The position numbers and the translations under genes were made by a program. This document shows positions 45,901 to 55,131 of a stretch of 64,000 nt of DNA, piece by piece. This stretch comes from Lachnospiraceae bacterium. Lineage in GTDB: Bacteria; Bacillota; Clostridia; Lachnospirales; Lachnospiraceae. Under the pieces are notes generated by a model, which had not been told where the DNA came from, made no database searches, and worked only from the letters and a program-made list of their open reading frames with translations. The stretch covers positions 48,663 to 112,662 of the forward strand of contig JAGACK010000036.1 in the NCBI GenBank assembly GCA_017614155.1. The letters are read 5' to 3'. Within the stretch, counting starts at the first letter, position 1. Every line of letters starts with the position of its first letter.

Positions 45901-46287
45901 TATACACTGGATGACAAGAGCGTATACAGGAAGTACTGCTATAACGAGAATACGGAGCAGTGGGAATCAAAAGGGAATATTTTCTCTGCAAACATCACCA
46001 TTCGGAGAGGTTCGACTGTCGAATATTATTATATCCCGACAAAGAATGACATAGAATGGTTCAACTATCAGGACAAAAAAGACTGGGCCAGCCCTTCTTC
46101 GGGATTCAACAGGTACAGAGTGGTTAACGGAAAATGGGAGAGGTTCGGCAACGGAAGGAATGACATCCCGACACAGTGGTACAAGTACGATTCGGCAAAA
46201 GGCGAGCTGTGGATAAGGTTTGCATATGGCAATTCCGTGAATGCTGATCTGAAATACAATTTCAGTACCAACGAGTGGCAGCCGTAA
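42973..46287 (+). CDS. PilW-like minor pilin with giant ectodomain
   Basis: A 1104-residue prepilin. The leader is MKKFMENNKG, then LSLVELLIALVIGAILVAGIG, with cleavage after G10. Typical PilW proteins are 250-400 residues. The extra 700 residues hold at least two parts: residues 230-480, probably immunoglobulin-like beta domains, and residues 480-1104, rich in Trp, Tyr and Asn with repeated W-x-x-W type motifs (PQGQIDNHYLVWKK, EWFNYQDKKDW, TQWYKYDSAKGE, STNEWQP), which look like carbohydrate-binding or adhesive repeats. GGGAGGAAG precedes the ATG. It is likely a tip adhesin of the pilus. Confidence 0.82.
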   Translation: MKKFMENNKGLSLVELLIALVIGAILVAGIGSIMIVSSRSFSSTSAEAGMQSSAQIVMDHIQDVVVDANKKITYSYTTVATPTAADWNDVIKDADIPDPESAITYKKLSVYTFNLNQVSSPDAFNQEENKHYDIIWAHDMSDDEKSIITFEQQDLTYDPGLKDIVETGGPVESEKLADNVKSFKCDLSDMETKRIIFVEMDFSKANGRYTYHVANNVSLRNKVALSTDSISVNKGVELETLALTAEPGMDLPLTIKKVVTRGNASNVVTYEFDGGDGGKTSAGTALSNPSTLHIDATERADIIHMNAVDSLGDKHPFEVYINRVKWTSDNAASLGESDDVEGIQLIDRPEHDEVDAGTMVPITVQLNSNPGAPGIDRTKPEKVTGEIKKVTSKTGQDITALYDVKLEPAGTLGWMLDVPFAVPKDAKIKIRLTADHSLADGGIATRTVPYPEADGVYKDLELTVTEARVAVNKSPFLRGMKGRVIYPDYLEQFFNEAGKSEWEQYKRIPQGQIDNHYLVWKKYAYRPAVEGSKNTNYANLSTGWTIFDANAVDEKYEDVSGYQAHGWNVINGGKEGNFHGSEFASVNPDQDTGIVFAIVVQYKQNNAVRWFGTSPAQTVMYGFREQIGKESDYAKYESMYDLGSFYKIDRDSSNDDYRDKIFGDPNGHKWLVWQKEACFDNLSYGGNDGGLSIKTYMSDKAFEGGESLGSKNNVEETWGSTPYTGDHNVYMARVLPMTEIKNKINNNFYKKLGEKEEERDYYIWPKFTYNNTAFDRTSGYLKFSLRQGNITLMNNQNSNNKMEGFIAYPAYKKDNGFEIPEHKWFYGKGMALDSVYTSVGERNVRHYNNTNYTGSIREDPYQMYIKVVDGVYYIKIQGLAVYKFNTSTERWEFVKTDKAEANLASGVYHNSKMDVFLPGPDSDEFFTGFKAIAQQANTEKRFADRMAIYRAYDGVSMLSKYKIAYYRKDSKYWVDIYTLDDKSVYRKYCYNENTEQWESKGNIFSANITIRRGSTVEYYYIPTKNDIEWFNYQDKKDWASPSSGFNRYRVVNGKWERFGNGRNDIPTQWYKYDSAKGELWIRFAYGNSVNADLKYNFSTNEWQP

Positions 46288-46339
46288 TGGTGTAATAGTC
46301 GATAAGGATCATTTATTTCAGCTTCATTGAGGTGAACGT

Positions 46340-49300
46340 ATGACAAGCAACAGAAAGAAATTCATAATGGGAGGAGTGGCGGTCGCTTTGGCGGGCGTCC
46401 TTACGGTGGGAGGTATCGCGACCCGGATGAACAATGTCGTGGTACAGGCAAGTCCCTCTCTTGACGGAATAGAGGAGATAATAAGCAAGAATTCCGCTGA
46501 AGCACCCTTTACTATCCTGGAGATCGTACCGACAGCAAATGTAACTGTTTCGGAAACAGATGCAGTGGGCGGACAGCTTCATCTTTCTACAGGTACGGTA
46601 GGATGGCTTATCAGCGGCAATGAGCCTATGAGGCCCGAGCTTACTCTTCAGCAGCTCAAGGGGACTGTAAAAAGAGATGAATTCATGACAAAAGTTGAGA
46701 CCATGCTGAAAGAAACAAAGCTGGTTTATGACGACGGTTCCGGAGCGCTGAAATGGGAAAAATATGAAGAGAAAAATGCGGATGAATGGGCAGTTCTTCC
46801 GGATGCGGACAAGCTGAAATACAAAAAGTTCAGTGCAGACGGGGCTCAGCAGCTTGCAGGAACGATGACATCTAAAGGTGACTACTCCGGGAATTATGTG
46901 AAAAGGTATGTAAATCCTTCGGCTGACGGCAATCCGAATACGGTTGCATCGGATTTCTTTGAAAAGAATGATCAGACTAAACTGATGAAAGATCCTGCCA
47001 ACGGAGGACCTTTTGATCCGAATTTCATCCTTGATTCAAGAGAGGAAGCCGGAACAGGGCTTTACTTTGTTGAATTCGCTCAGCAGGCGAATGCAAAGAG
47101 GGGAGCCTTCCGAGTGCTTTCTGAGAAGGCATATACGATAGAAGAGGGTGCAGCCTGGGGAAGCCTGGCTCTTGCGCAGAATACCATACTCTATCAAAAA
47201 GATGATGAGGGAAGATACCATTCTCCTAAATACTTATACAAGGATGCTGACGGAAAGATAGCCTTGAGTTCCATTCCTATGGATGTTTCAGATTATGCTT
47301 TTGCTACTGCGGATGGCAGGGATGTGATATTCAAGGATATGAGAAGGAATGCGGCCGAAAATCCGACTGATCCTGAATATGGCGAAGAAGAGCCTGCCGG
47401 AGAGCCGGATACAACATCCGAAAACAGGTCTGTGAGCGAAGGAGAAGTTCCCGAAGCGCCTGAAGAGACCATAAGTGAGAATGTGCCTGAACCCCCGGCA
47501 AATAATGAAGAGCCTGCCGGTGCTGAAGTCACTCTGTATAATGTTGTATTTGGTTATACAGAAAGCATTGTCGAAGATACCGAACAGCTCTATATGGTTT
47601 CAGCCTACAGCAGGATGGCGGATGATACGCCTGCGGATAAAAGGGGTATACCCTATAAGGTTATGGACAGCGAGCCCCTGGTTTGCAATTACGGTCACAA
47701 GGGAAGTGTGAATCATGCGACCGGTATGGATTCCGAACCCTGGATCATGTTCGAAAAGACAGAGTTCGGAAATTATAGTCTTTCGACGGGCGGGACCTCT
47801 TATTGGATCAAGGGAACTGACATTTATTATACGGGAGGATTCATCAACAACGACTGGTTCAAGAGCTGGGTATTTGACCTTGATGACAGCCAGGAAGACC
47901 GGGATAAGATGAATATCCAGGTCTATACAGTCAGCGCCGCTGATGTGACGATCCCGGATGTGGAGAAGGCCGATCTGGTATATCTTTCTGCGGGAAACAG
48001 AGGGCTGGTCGCAAACGGAGGCTTCATGCCCGAATATGCCGGACTGACTCTTCCCGGATATACCGATAAGCTTGATATAAAAAAGGAGGTGTCTACGACG
48101 CTTCTTTATCAGGCGGCCATGAGAAATCTGCCTGTCATGACGGATTATGAGCTTGTAAAGCAGACGGATACTGCCGTGAGGGGGACTTATGCCTGGAAGG
48201 CGGCCTATGTCCTTGCTGCTGCCGATGTGAAGGCAGCCTACAATAAGTATGTTTCCAGTTTTTCCACGGACGGCATCATTCAGATGACGGACAAAGATCA
48301 TACCTGGGTAAACAAGAATGTATATATCTTCAATGATTTTGTTCAGGAAACACTGGGGCATACGATCCTGAACGAAAATTTCAAAACTGACAAGTCAGAC
48401 AAGAGCTATATCGATGACGGTCTGCTGGAAGTGAAGAAAAAGATAGAGGATACCAATTCCTCCAGAAGTTCTTCCAGAAAGATAACAAATACCAAGATCG
48501 ATGAAGCGACCATCATTCGTCATATACTTGACTACGGAAGGGTTGGCGCGCTGGCGGCAAAGGATGATATCTATATTCTGGAGCTTGAGCCTACCAATAT
48601 GGGATTTTCCGGAACTGATGAGCACTGGGGTACTACGGGAGTATCTCTTGTGTATGATCTTTCTGTCAGGGAGGAAACGGTAGGAAATACGAAGAAGAGC
48701 ACGCTGGAATACTGCAAGCATGATAATTTTGCAGATTCGACAAAACCTGCCGAACACACAAAGATCGATCTGCTGACGACAAACGGAAATATTCACCTGA
48801 CCCAGATGGGTACCCAGGAGTTTGTCGGAAAGATAGATGACCTGAACAGTACTTACGACATGATCTTCATAGGAGATGACTCTACAGGTCTGTATCATGT
48901 GACGAAGGATGCGAATACCAGCACCAAATTTAACGATGCGACCATGAACGGCCTGGTGTATTTCAATGTCGGTGATTATGCTTATGTTGATGACAACAGA
49001 CTGATGGGAGCACTGGCATCAGAGTACAAGCGGAATGCTCTTTCACACAACTGGGATGACCTGTACAGAAATACGGATTACAAGGCCGAGGATGATGACG
49101 ATCATCCCGATACTACTATTGGACGTACCCGTTATTCCGGAAATGATATCAGAAAGTCGGATATTGATTATATATATAACTTTGCAAAGGCAGATTTTCC
49201 CATCCTTCTCGGAGACAATCTCATGAAGGAGGATCCAAGCACGCACAAGAGGACGGTGAACGAGGATTATGTGGACAATACCTCCCATATGTGCGAGATG

Positions 49301-51706
49301 ATAGAAAAGATCCTTGATGATAAGGGTACGGAGGATAACCTTTTCAGGATAGCCGATCTTCGTGATGATACCTCGACGGCAAAGGCAAGGAGAAAGAAAC
49401 TTGAGGAGTCGCTTGGCATAGTAAAGCCCTCGATAGTATTTATCGACCCGGATCTGACACAGGGCGATAAATGGGAAGTCAAGACCGGAAGTTCGATAGA
49501 CGGAAGCGACAAGAATTTCATAGAAGTCAAGTTCCGTATAGATGATCCCGGATCAAATTCGGATTATACAGCCAAGGCGTTCATCGATCTCAATGCAGAT
49601 GGAAAATATGCCACAAATGAAGAGATCGGAGGAGCTGCGATAAGGATCTATGATTCTTCTTCGGCTGTTGAGAGGACAAGCCTTCATCCCGGGACAGAGT
49701 ACAGGATAGTCTGCGAGCTCAATGATGCTCCTGTGGGCGTCTATCCCTGGAAGCTCCTTGTCATGCAGAACGGCAATGAGTACAGAAGGGATGGAAAGAT
49801 CGCTTACTTTACAGCTCCGACGGGAGTCAGAGACAGGATCAATGTGCTGCAGCTGAAATCTGCCAGAAGTTCGCATGACGGTTCATATAACGACCAGCAG
49901 TCACTCGATCTTGAGGAAAGGATGAGAAATAACAATTCGATCCTCGGAGGATACCTGAGGGGCGCGAGAGATTTTGATCTCCATATCACGGCCGAGTATT
50001 CGGATTATGTGATAAACCGTACTTCCAGAAAGGTTTCGGTACCGGATGCAAATCATGACGGAGTTATAGATGACAAGGATTATCTGGCGCTCTTTGATCA
50101 GTATGATATGCTGATACTCGGATTCGGGGATATGTATACCTGGGGAAGCCGTGATGCTGCGGCTGATGAAGCGGCAGAGGCGCTGCTCCAGTACATTGCT
50201 CTCGGAAAGAGCGTGCTTTTCTGCCATGATGCAACATCCTACTACAATTACAAAGGTTCTGAATTCGGATATGAGATAAACCAGTATATACGAAGCATAG
50301 TGGGTATGAACAGATACGGGATACGCACCAAGGCTGAGGAATTTGCGGAAAGCGGAGCAAATACGATACCGGGTCTCGGAGCGCTGCTTGGAAACCAGGC
50401 CAAGGATGATATCTGGGAGCCCAGGTCCAGGACGAAGAATTCTTCCGGAGATTATGAGAAAAAGACCCTCAAGCTGACCCAGTCGCAGGGTACCTGTTAT
50501 CACGGAATGAACAGGTTCGGACGAACAAATGGAAATAATAAACCGGAAGAATCCTGGAAGATGAATGCCGAGGACCAGAATAATTACGAAAGTGACAAAC
50601 AGAACAGAGTGCTGAGGTATGCAAGACTTTCCGGACGGGATAAGACTGATTACACTACAGTTACCATAGGAGAAACAACAAAGGTCAATATCCTGAACAG
50701 GGGACAGATCACGGAGTATCCTTATCACCTTCCTGATGAGATGCCGGTGAAGGTTACACATGCCCAGTACTGGCAGCTGAACCTCGACATTGATGATGAT
50801 GATGACAAGGAGACGGATGTTGTTGTCTGGTATGTCATGGGAGATACGCCGGGAAGCGGAAACAGGAAGTATGTATATTCAGGCGTAGGAAAAGACGGAA
50901 GGAACAATTATTTCATCTATAACAAGGGCAATGTTGTTTATTCCGGACAGGGACACAGGAGCTTCACCGGTTCCAATTATGATAATGTCTCCAACACAGA
51001 TATAAACAGCAACAGTACCTATGAGTCCCAGCTCATCGTAAATACGATCATCGCATCCTATGCGGCAGGTACAAGGGCAGCGAAGGTTCACTTCCATGAG
51101 ACGGGAAGCTATACCTCAAGGAGCATCACGAGTGATATCCTTCCGTTTGATGCATTCAATAACCAGGAAACGCTTGAATGGGAGAAGGACACCGTGCCCA
51201 TGACTGCAAGCGGAAATGCGCCGGGAGTACATGAAGGTCCTACGAAGACGACATATTTTGAAATAGATGATACAAATGTCGTTGATACCAAAAAGATCTA
51301 CGCAAGGTTCTACAAGGAGGAGAATGCTTCACTGAGCAATGAGCATGAACGTAACGAGCCCGGAACCCTGCACATAAAGGAAGTTGTGCCGCTGTCGGAT
51401 GACGGAGATGATGTCACTGCAAGTTACGGAGCGATCACTGAAGGCACGGACGGTGAATTCCTGCTCTATGACAGTACCAATACAGCGCATGCCAATGCAG
51501 CGAACGCAGGAAGGATGTTCAAGCTGGTCTACTATCTGGATGACTTTGATGTTGATGCATCAAATATGGCGGCTGTCACCAATACACCCGGAGTCAGGGT
51601 CGTCATGAGAGAGGAAGTCCAGAAGAGAAAGAACGGAACGGTAGCAACAAGCTATTCGGATGATATCCTGTCGCTCATCAGGACGAGGATGTTTGATCTG
51701 AAGTAA
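46340..51706 (+). CDS. Giant secreted protein (DUF5057-like), pilus cluster
   Basis: A 1788-residue protein with a signal peptide or N-terminal anchor (residues 10-35, VAVALAGVLTVGGIATRM). PFTILEIVPTA soon after resembles DUF5057-type proteins as I recall them. A proline- and glutamate-rich linker spans about 340-395. Two calcium-binding EF-hand-like loops are visible, DLNADGKYATNEE from 1083 and DANHDGVIDDKD from 1236. Between 1190 and 1300 a segment (YDMLILGFGDMY, YIALGKSVLFCHD) resembles a class I glutamine amidotransferase/ThuA-like fold. There is no LPXTG-type anchor. It follows the PilW-like gene in the same operon, so it may be a non-pilin partner such as a PilY1-like adhesin. GAGGTGAACGT precedes the ATG. 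Confidence 0.65.
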   Translation: MTSNRKKFIMGGVAVALAGVLTVGGIATRMNNVVVQASPSLDGIEEIISKNSAEAPFTILEIVPTANVTVSETDAVGGQLHLSTGTVGWLISGNEPMRPELTLQQLKGTVKRDEFMTKVETMLKETKLVYDDGSGALKWEKYEEKNADEWAVLPDADKLKYKKFSADGAQQLAGTMTSKGDYSGNYVKRYVNPSADGNPNTVASDFFEKNDQTKLMKDPANGGPFDPNFILDSREEAGTGLYFVEFAQQANAKRGAFRVLSEKAYTIEEGAAWGSLALAQNTILYQKDDEGRYHSPKYLYKDADGKIALSSIPMDVSDYAFATADGRDVIFKDMRRNAAENPTDPEYGEEEPAGEPDTTSENRSVSEGEVPEAPEETISENVPEPPANNEEPAGAEVTLYNVVFGYTESIVEDTEQLYMVSAYSRMADDTPADKRGIPYKVMDSEPLVCNYGHKGSVNHATGMDSEPWIMFEKTEFGNYSLSTGGTSYWIKGTDIYYTGGFINNDWFKSWVFDLDDSQEDRDKMNIQVYTVSAADVTIPDVEKADLVYLSAGNRGLVANGGFMPEYAGLTLPGYTDKLDIKKEVSTTLLYQAAMRNLPVMTDYELVKQTDTAVRGTYAWKAAYVLAAADVKAAYNKYVSSFSTDGIIQMTDKDHTWVNKNVYIFNDFVQETLGHTILNENFKTDKSDKSYIDDGLLEVKKKIEDTNSSRSSSRKITNTKIDEATIIRHILDYGRVGALAAKDDIYILELEPTNMGFSGTDEHWGTTGVSLVYDLSVREETVGNTKKSTLEYCKHDNFADSTKPAEHTKIDLLTTNGNIHLTQMGTQEFVGKIDDLNSTYDMIFIGDDSTGLYHVTKDANTSTKFNDATMNGLVYFNVGDYAYVDDNRLMGALASEYKRNALSHNWDDLYRNTDYKAEDDDDHPDTTIGRTRYSGNDIRKSDIDYIYNFAKADFPILLGDNLMKEDPSTHKRTVNEDYVDNTSHMCEMIEKILDDKGTEDNLFRIADLRDDTSTAKARRKKLEESLGIVKPSIVFIDPDLTQGDKWEVKTGSSIDGSDKNFIEVKFRIDDPGSNSDYTAKAFIDLNADGKYATNEEIGGAAIRIYDSSSAVERTSLHPGTEYRIVCELNDAPVGVYPWKLLVMQNGNEYRRDGKIAYFTAPTGVRDRINVLQLKSARSSHDGSYNDQQSLDLEERMRNNNSILGGYLRGARDFDLHITAEYSDYVINRTSRKVSVPDANHDGVIDDKDYLALFDQYDMLILGFGDMYTWGSRDAAADEAAEALLQYIALGKSVLFCHDATSYYNYKGSEFGYEINQYIRSIVGMNRYGIRTKAEEFAESGANTIPGLGALLGNQAKDDIWEPRSRTKNSSGDYEKKTLKLTQSQGTCYHGMNRFGRTNGNNKPEESWKMNAEDQNNYESDKQNRVLRYARLSGRDKTDYTTVTIGETTKVNILNRGQITEYPYHLPDEMPVKVTHAQYWQLNLDIDDDDDKETDVVVWYVMGDTPGSGNRKYVYSGVGKDGRNNYFIYNKGNVVYSGQGHRSFTGSNYDNVSNTDINSNSTYESQLIVNTIIASYAAGTRAAKVHFHETGSYTSRSITSDILPFDAFNNQETLEWEKDTVPMTASGNAPGVHEGPTKTTYFEIDDTNVVDTKKIYARFYKEENASLSNEHERNEPGTLHIKEVVPLSDDGDDVTASYGAITEGTDGEFLLYDSTNTAHANAANAGRMFKLVYYLDDFDVDASNMAAVTNTPGVRVVMREEVQKRKNGTVATSYSDDILSLIRTRMFDLK

Positions 51707-51723
51707 GGATAACAAAATTACAG

Positions 51724-51825
51724 GGGAGACAGGGGGACGGTCCTTCTGTCTCCTTTTGTTTAGAAATGATCAGTTTGTTCCGGTTTTCTGCAGAAGGAGA
51801 CAGAAGGACCGTCCCCCTGTCTCCC
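51724..51825. repeat. REPIN-like 32-bp perfect inverted repeat
   Basis: Two 32-base arms, 51724-51755 and 51794-51825, are perfect reverse complements, with a 38-base loop. Each arm is itself an imperfect palindrome, GGAGACAG ... CTGTCTCC, enclosing GGACGGTCC. This is the form of REP doublets seen in Firmicutes, mobilised by Y1-type (RAYT) transposases. It sits between the convergent giant-protein and transglutaminase genes and may also act as a bidirectional terminator. Confidence 0.85.
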
Positions 51826-51832
51826 TGTCTCC

Positions 51833-54022
51833 CTACTTTGATCTGTAGGCTTTGAAAATCTGGGAGGTCGAAGCCTTTATGTCTTTGTGATCCGACCAGG
51901 TCAGGATCTCAAAATTATCAGTGATGACGGAGATGTCGACACCTTTATTTTCATAAAGCGTACACAGCTCCCTTGGCGTCAGGGCAGGGGAGTATTTTTT
52001 TTGCAGCCGGGGATATGCCATGAGCACGGCTTTTTCGGGCTTCGCGTACATCAGTCTCAGCCTGAATATCCCTTCGGCAAGAAGAGGTATCAAAAGCCTG
52101 ATAAGTACTATGACAAAAGCGATAAAGGCTGCAAGGATGCTGATCAGGGCAGCCAGTCCATAGTCGATGGAAAACTGTGACAGAAGATCTGCCAGTGAAT
52201 GATCATCATTAAACAGAGAACCGGCGGTGCCTCCTATAGTCGGTTCAAAGACTACCCATCCTGTATTTGACAGGTACACTTCGGGATAAGCATGTGAGTC
52301 GCGTTCCGATATGGTGTAATACCCTTGCCTGGAAGTCATTTCCGGGAGATATCCTTCCGTATACCTGACTGTAAGACCGGCAGAACGCGCAAGAAGAGTG
52401 AAGGCCGTGGCAAACTGTGAGCAGGAACCGGTTTTGCTCTCAAAGAGAAAATACTCCGGACTTTTGTCCTCTGCGATAAAGGACAGATCATATTTGAACT
52501 CACCGCTCCTGAAATATTCAGTGATCGCATAAGCCTTTTGATAATCACTGTCTAGGCCGACGGTTATCTCCTTTGAAAGGTTCTGTATTCTCTTTGAGAT
52601 CTTTGATGTATTGTCTTCGATCTTTTTGTCATAATCTATGGCTGCCTGCTGCTGGCTTAAGAATGCAAGAACCGTGTCTTTTTCCTGCCTGCCAGCCTTT
52701 CCGAGGACAGTTGCAAGTTCGTTTAACATCTCTGCGGCAGTCCTGTCATCATAGTCAGAGGCGCCAAGTGAAAGCCAGGCCGGCACGGCTGTGCTCTGGT
52801 CATAGTATTCCAGCCTGTAGGTGAAGGTATCAGGGTGCTTCCCGTGTTGCCTTAAAAACATGCCCGACTCTGTAGCGTCATATTCCGAATCAGTCCCTGA
52901 AGGGACAACTCCGATGGAACGTGGCGCAGACAGATAATAAACAGCCCCGAAGTTTTCCGAACGAACAAACAGGGATCTGATACCGTCATCAAGGTCCGGT
53001 GTTTCCACGATCTTTTCGAGACCGTATTTTTTTATGAGTTCAGGGCTGTACACGGATGCAGCTCGTATAGCTTTCCGGAGATCGGATATGCTCAGTTTCT
53101 GATGAGATCTTTTCCATTCGGCAGCAGTTACGGTTTCACTCAGAGAGGCCTTGTCATAGTACCAGCGGTTATTATCAAAATCATAGAGATCAAAATTCTG
53201 GCTTTTTGTGTAGGTATAGGAATCTCCAAAGAGGGAATACAGCCTCCTGTTGCCGGTACCGTCAAAGTTATCGGCATTGCCCGAAAAATCTGACAGGTCC
53301 GAGAAATCTCCGGAAACTTCAGAAGATGTATCACCGCCCAGGAATATATCCTCAAATCTGTCATAGTATTTTGCTTCCGCTTTTTTGGGGATCAGCGCAC
53401 AGATAAGCAGGACGAACAGAATAAAGAAAACAACGGAGGCGGGGAAGCGGAATTTGGCGGATCTGAAAGAGAAGACCGGTCTGTTGATTCGTTCGTTGAT
53501 CTCTTTTTCCTGTTGCTTTCTGCTGATATGAAGCAGGATGCTGCCTCCTGCTATCAGTATCAGGTACAGGTTATTTATATCCGCCATGACCTTTGCATAG
53601 AGTATGCAGGGCATAAGGCTGACAAGAGTCAGAAAAGATATACGGTAGAGCACTATGTCAAAATAGTATACCGTGATAGAAAAAAAGACGGAAGCACCAA
53701 GCAGCAATGCCGTGATGAAATATATATCAGTACCGGCCTCATCACCGGAGGTCAGTACCCATTGCCAGAAATACATGCCAGATGTCTGCATACCGGCTCT
53801 GGAGAGAAGTCTGACGCCTGCAAAGGAAAGGACGATAAAGATCATCATCAGAAGCGTTCCGGCAAGCCTGTGTCTGTCGGTAAAGATCAGGGCAGCAAAT
53901 GAGACGGAACAGAACAATATGATGAGAACAAGAGTCTGTAATGGCAAAAACAGACCGTAAACGCTGATGGTTGAGGCTGTGAGGATGACTGACAGTATGA
54001 GAGGGGGAAGATAGATAGTCAT
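51833..54022 (-). CDS. Transglutaminase-like membrane protein (TgpA type)
   Basis: A 729-residue protein with about six N-terminal membrane helices (to about 210), a large extracellular transglutaminase domain and a C-terminal membrane helix followed by a 90-residue cytoplasmic part. The triad is C534 in GSCSQFA, the histidine in DSHAYPEVYL, and the acidic residue in VFEPTIGG. The start at 54022 is preferred over an upstream in-frame ATG at 54034, since GGAGG is correctly spaced and the ATGA overlap with the DUF58 gene is kept. MoxR-DUF58-transglutaminase operons are widespread and of unknown role, possibly envelope protein cross-linking or processing. Confidence 0.88.
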   Translation of the reverse strand: MTIYLPPLILSVILTASTISVYGLFLPLQTLVLIILFCSVSFAALIFTDRHRLAGTLLMMIFIVLSFAGVRLLSRAGMQTSGMYFWQWVLTSGDEAGTDIYFITALLLGASVFFSITVYYFDIVLYRISFLTLVSLMPCILYAKVMADINNLYLILIAGGSILLHISRKQQEKEINERINRPVFSFRSAKFRFPASVVFFILFVLLICALIPKKAEAKYYDRFEDIFLGGDTSSEVSGDFSDLSDFSGNADNFDGTGNRRLYSLFGDSYTYTKSQNFDLYDFDNNRWYYDKASLSETVTAAEWKRSHQKLSISDLRKAIRAASVYSPELIKKYGLEKIVETPDLDDGIRSLFVRSENFGAVYYLSAPRSIGVVPSGTDSEYDATESGMFLRQHGKHPDTFTYRLEYYDQSTAVPAWLSLGASDYDDRTAAEMLNELATVLGKAGRQEKDTVLAFLSQQQAAIDYDKKIEDNTSKISKRIQNLSKEITVGLDSDYQKAYAITEYFRSGEFKYDLSFIAEDKSPEYFLFESKTGSCSQFATAFTLLARSAGLTVRYTEGYLPEMTSRQGYYTISERDSHAYPEVYLSNTGWVVFEPTIGGTAGSLFNDDHSLADLLSQFSIDYGLAALISILAAFIAFVIVLIRLLIPLLAEGIFRLRLMYAKPEKAVLMAYPRLQKKYSPALTPRELCTLYENKGVDISVITDNFEILTWSDHKDIKASTSQIFKAYRSK

Positions 54023-55128
54023 GTGTGCCTCCATTCTCCGGATGAGACGGAATAGATGTGGAGGCCTTTTCCCGACAGCTGCGAGGTTGTTTTTGATGCA
54101 CTGTCAGCCTGACAGATGATAACACCATGAGTACCAGGCTCTTCCCATGAAGGAAATGATGCTTCTTTGCCGTCAGTAAACATGTGGCGCGCAAGCCGGC
54201 GGGAAATGCTGATAAGGGTGTCCTCTTTAAAGATCTTTTCGCAGATCCATTTTTCATCCTCCAGGAAACAGAAGGATACAGAAAAATCGAGATTTATCAA
54301 TGAAAGGATCATGCCCAGGGTTTCCTCAAGCACAGCCTGTGAAAGCTCCGGATCATTTTCTTTCATAAAAGGATCAAGTATCAGGGATATATTTGATGAA
54401 GACTGCCGTTCATCAAGTCTTACCATGAGGTGGTCTCTTTTTGCAGAAAGCTTGCTGTTGATACGCTTCAGGGGATCTCCGGGACGATACTCCCGGTATT
54501 CATATCCCGGAAAACCGCCGAAAAGGATAGTGCTTTCATCCACAGTTTCATCATTTTTGTCCGCGGCAAAGGCATCATGGACGGAAAGAAGGAGGTCTGT
54601 TGCTGTATCTGTCCTTATTATATCAGGGATGACGCCTGCTCTGATCAGATACTGACCGTCTGTATCAAGTCTGACGGATACTATGCCGAAATGATCGGAA
54701 AGAGTGATGCATTCTGCGCCGATCAGGCATCCTCCGGCCAGGTTTGCTGTGAAAGTGACTGTTGTTTTTGAGATCGCTTTAGGAAGTACCGATATGGAAA
54801 GATCACGGTATTCCGGCGGCGCGGCTATCCCGGGTTCGGAAGTCATTGATATGTTCAGTGGAGGGCAGGGGAGTAAACTCCTGTTTTTTACAATGAGGGA
54901 AAATTCACAGTGTTCACCCTTGCTCATGAGATCATGGCTTAAAGAAACGCTGATATCAAGGCGGTTTTTGCAAAGATATGCCTGCAATACGGAAAGGAGG
55001 GGTGCAAGGATCAGGGCCAGCAGCAAAAACCAGCCTACCCTTCCGCTGCAGTAGAGAGCGAAGATAAATATGAACACTGCGGCAAAACCACAGCTTATGA
55101 TCTGACGGGGTCTGACATGGATCTTCAT
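54019..55128 (-). CDS. DUF58 domain membrane protein
   Basis: A 369-residue protein with two N-terminal membrane helices (about 10-50), a middle beta-rich part and a C-terminal vWA-like domain. The signature EYREYRPGDPLKRINSK lies just before the vWA part and is strongly conserved in DUF58 proteins. These pair with MoxR AAA+ ATPases encoded next to them, as here. It is coupled to the transglutaminase gene by ATGA and sits 3 bases after the MoxR gene. Confidence 0.9.
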   Translation of the reverse strand: MKIHVRPRQIISCGFAAVFIFIFALYCSGRVGWFLLLALILAPLLSVLQAYLCKNRLDISVSLSHDLMSKGEHCEFSLIVKNRSLLPCPPLNISMTSEPGIAAPPEYRDLSISVLPKAISKTTVTFTANLAGGCLIGAECITLSDHFGIVSVRLDTDGQYLIRAGVIPDIIRTDTATDLLLSVHDAFAADKNDETVDESTILFGGFPGYEYREYRPGDPLKRINSKLSAKRDHLMVRLDERQSSSNISLILDPFMKENDPELSQAVLEETLGMILSLINLDFSVSFCFLEDEKWICEKIFKEDTLISISRRLARHMFTDGKEASFPSWEEPGTHGVIICQADSASKTTSQLSGKGLHIYSVSSGEWRHT

Positions 55129-55131
55129 CGC

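Noticed and set aside
49901-50761. 286-codon minus-strand open frame inside the giant secreted protein gene
   Set aside because: Shadow of a well-supported gene, with no start signals or recognised domain.
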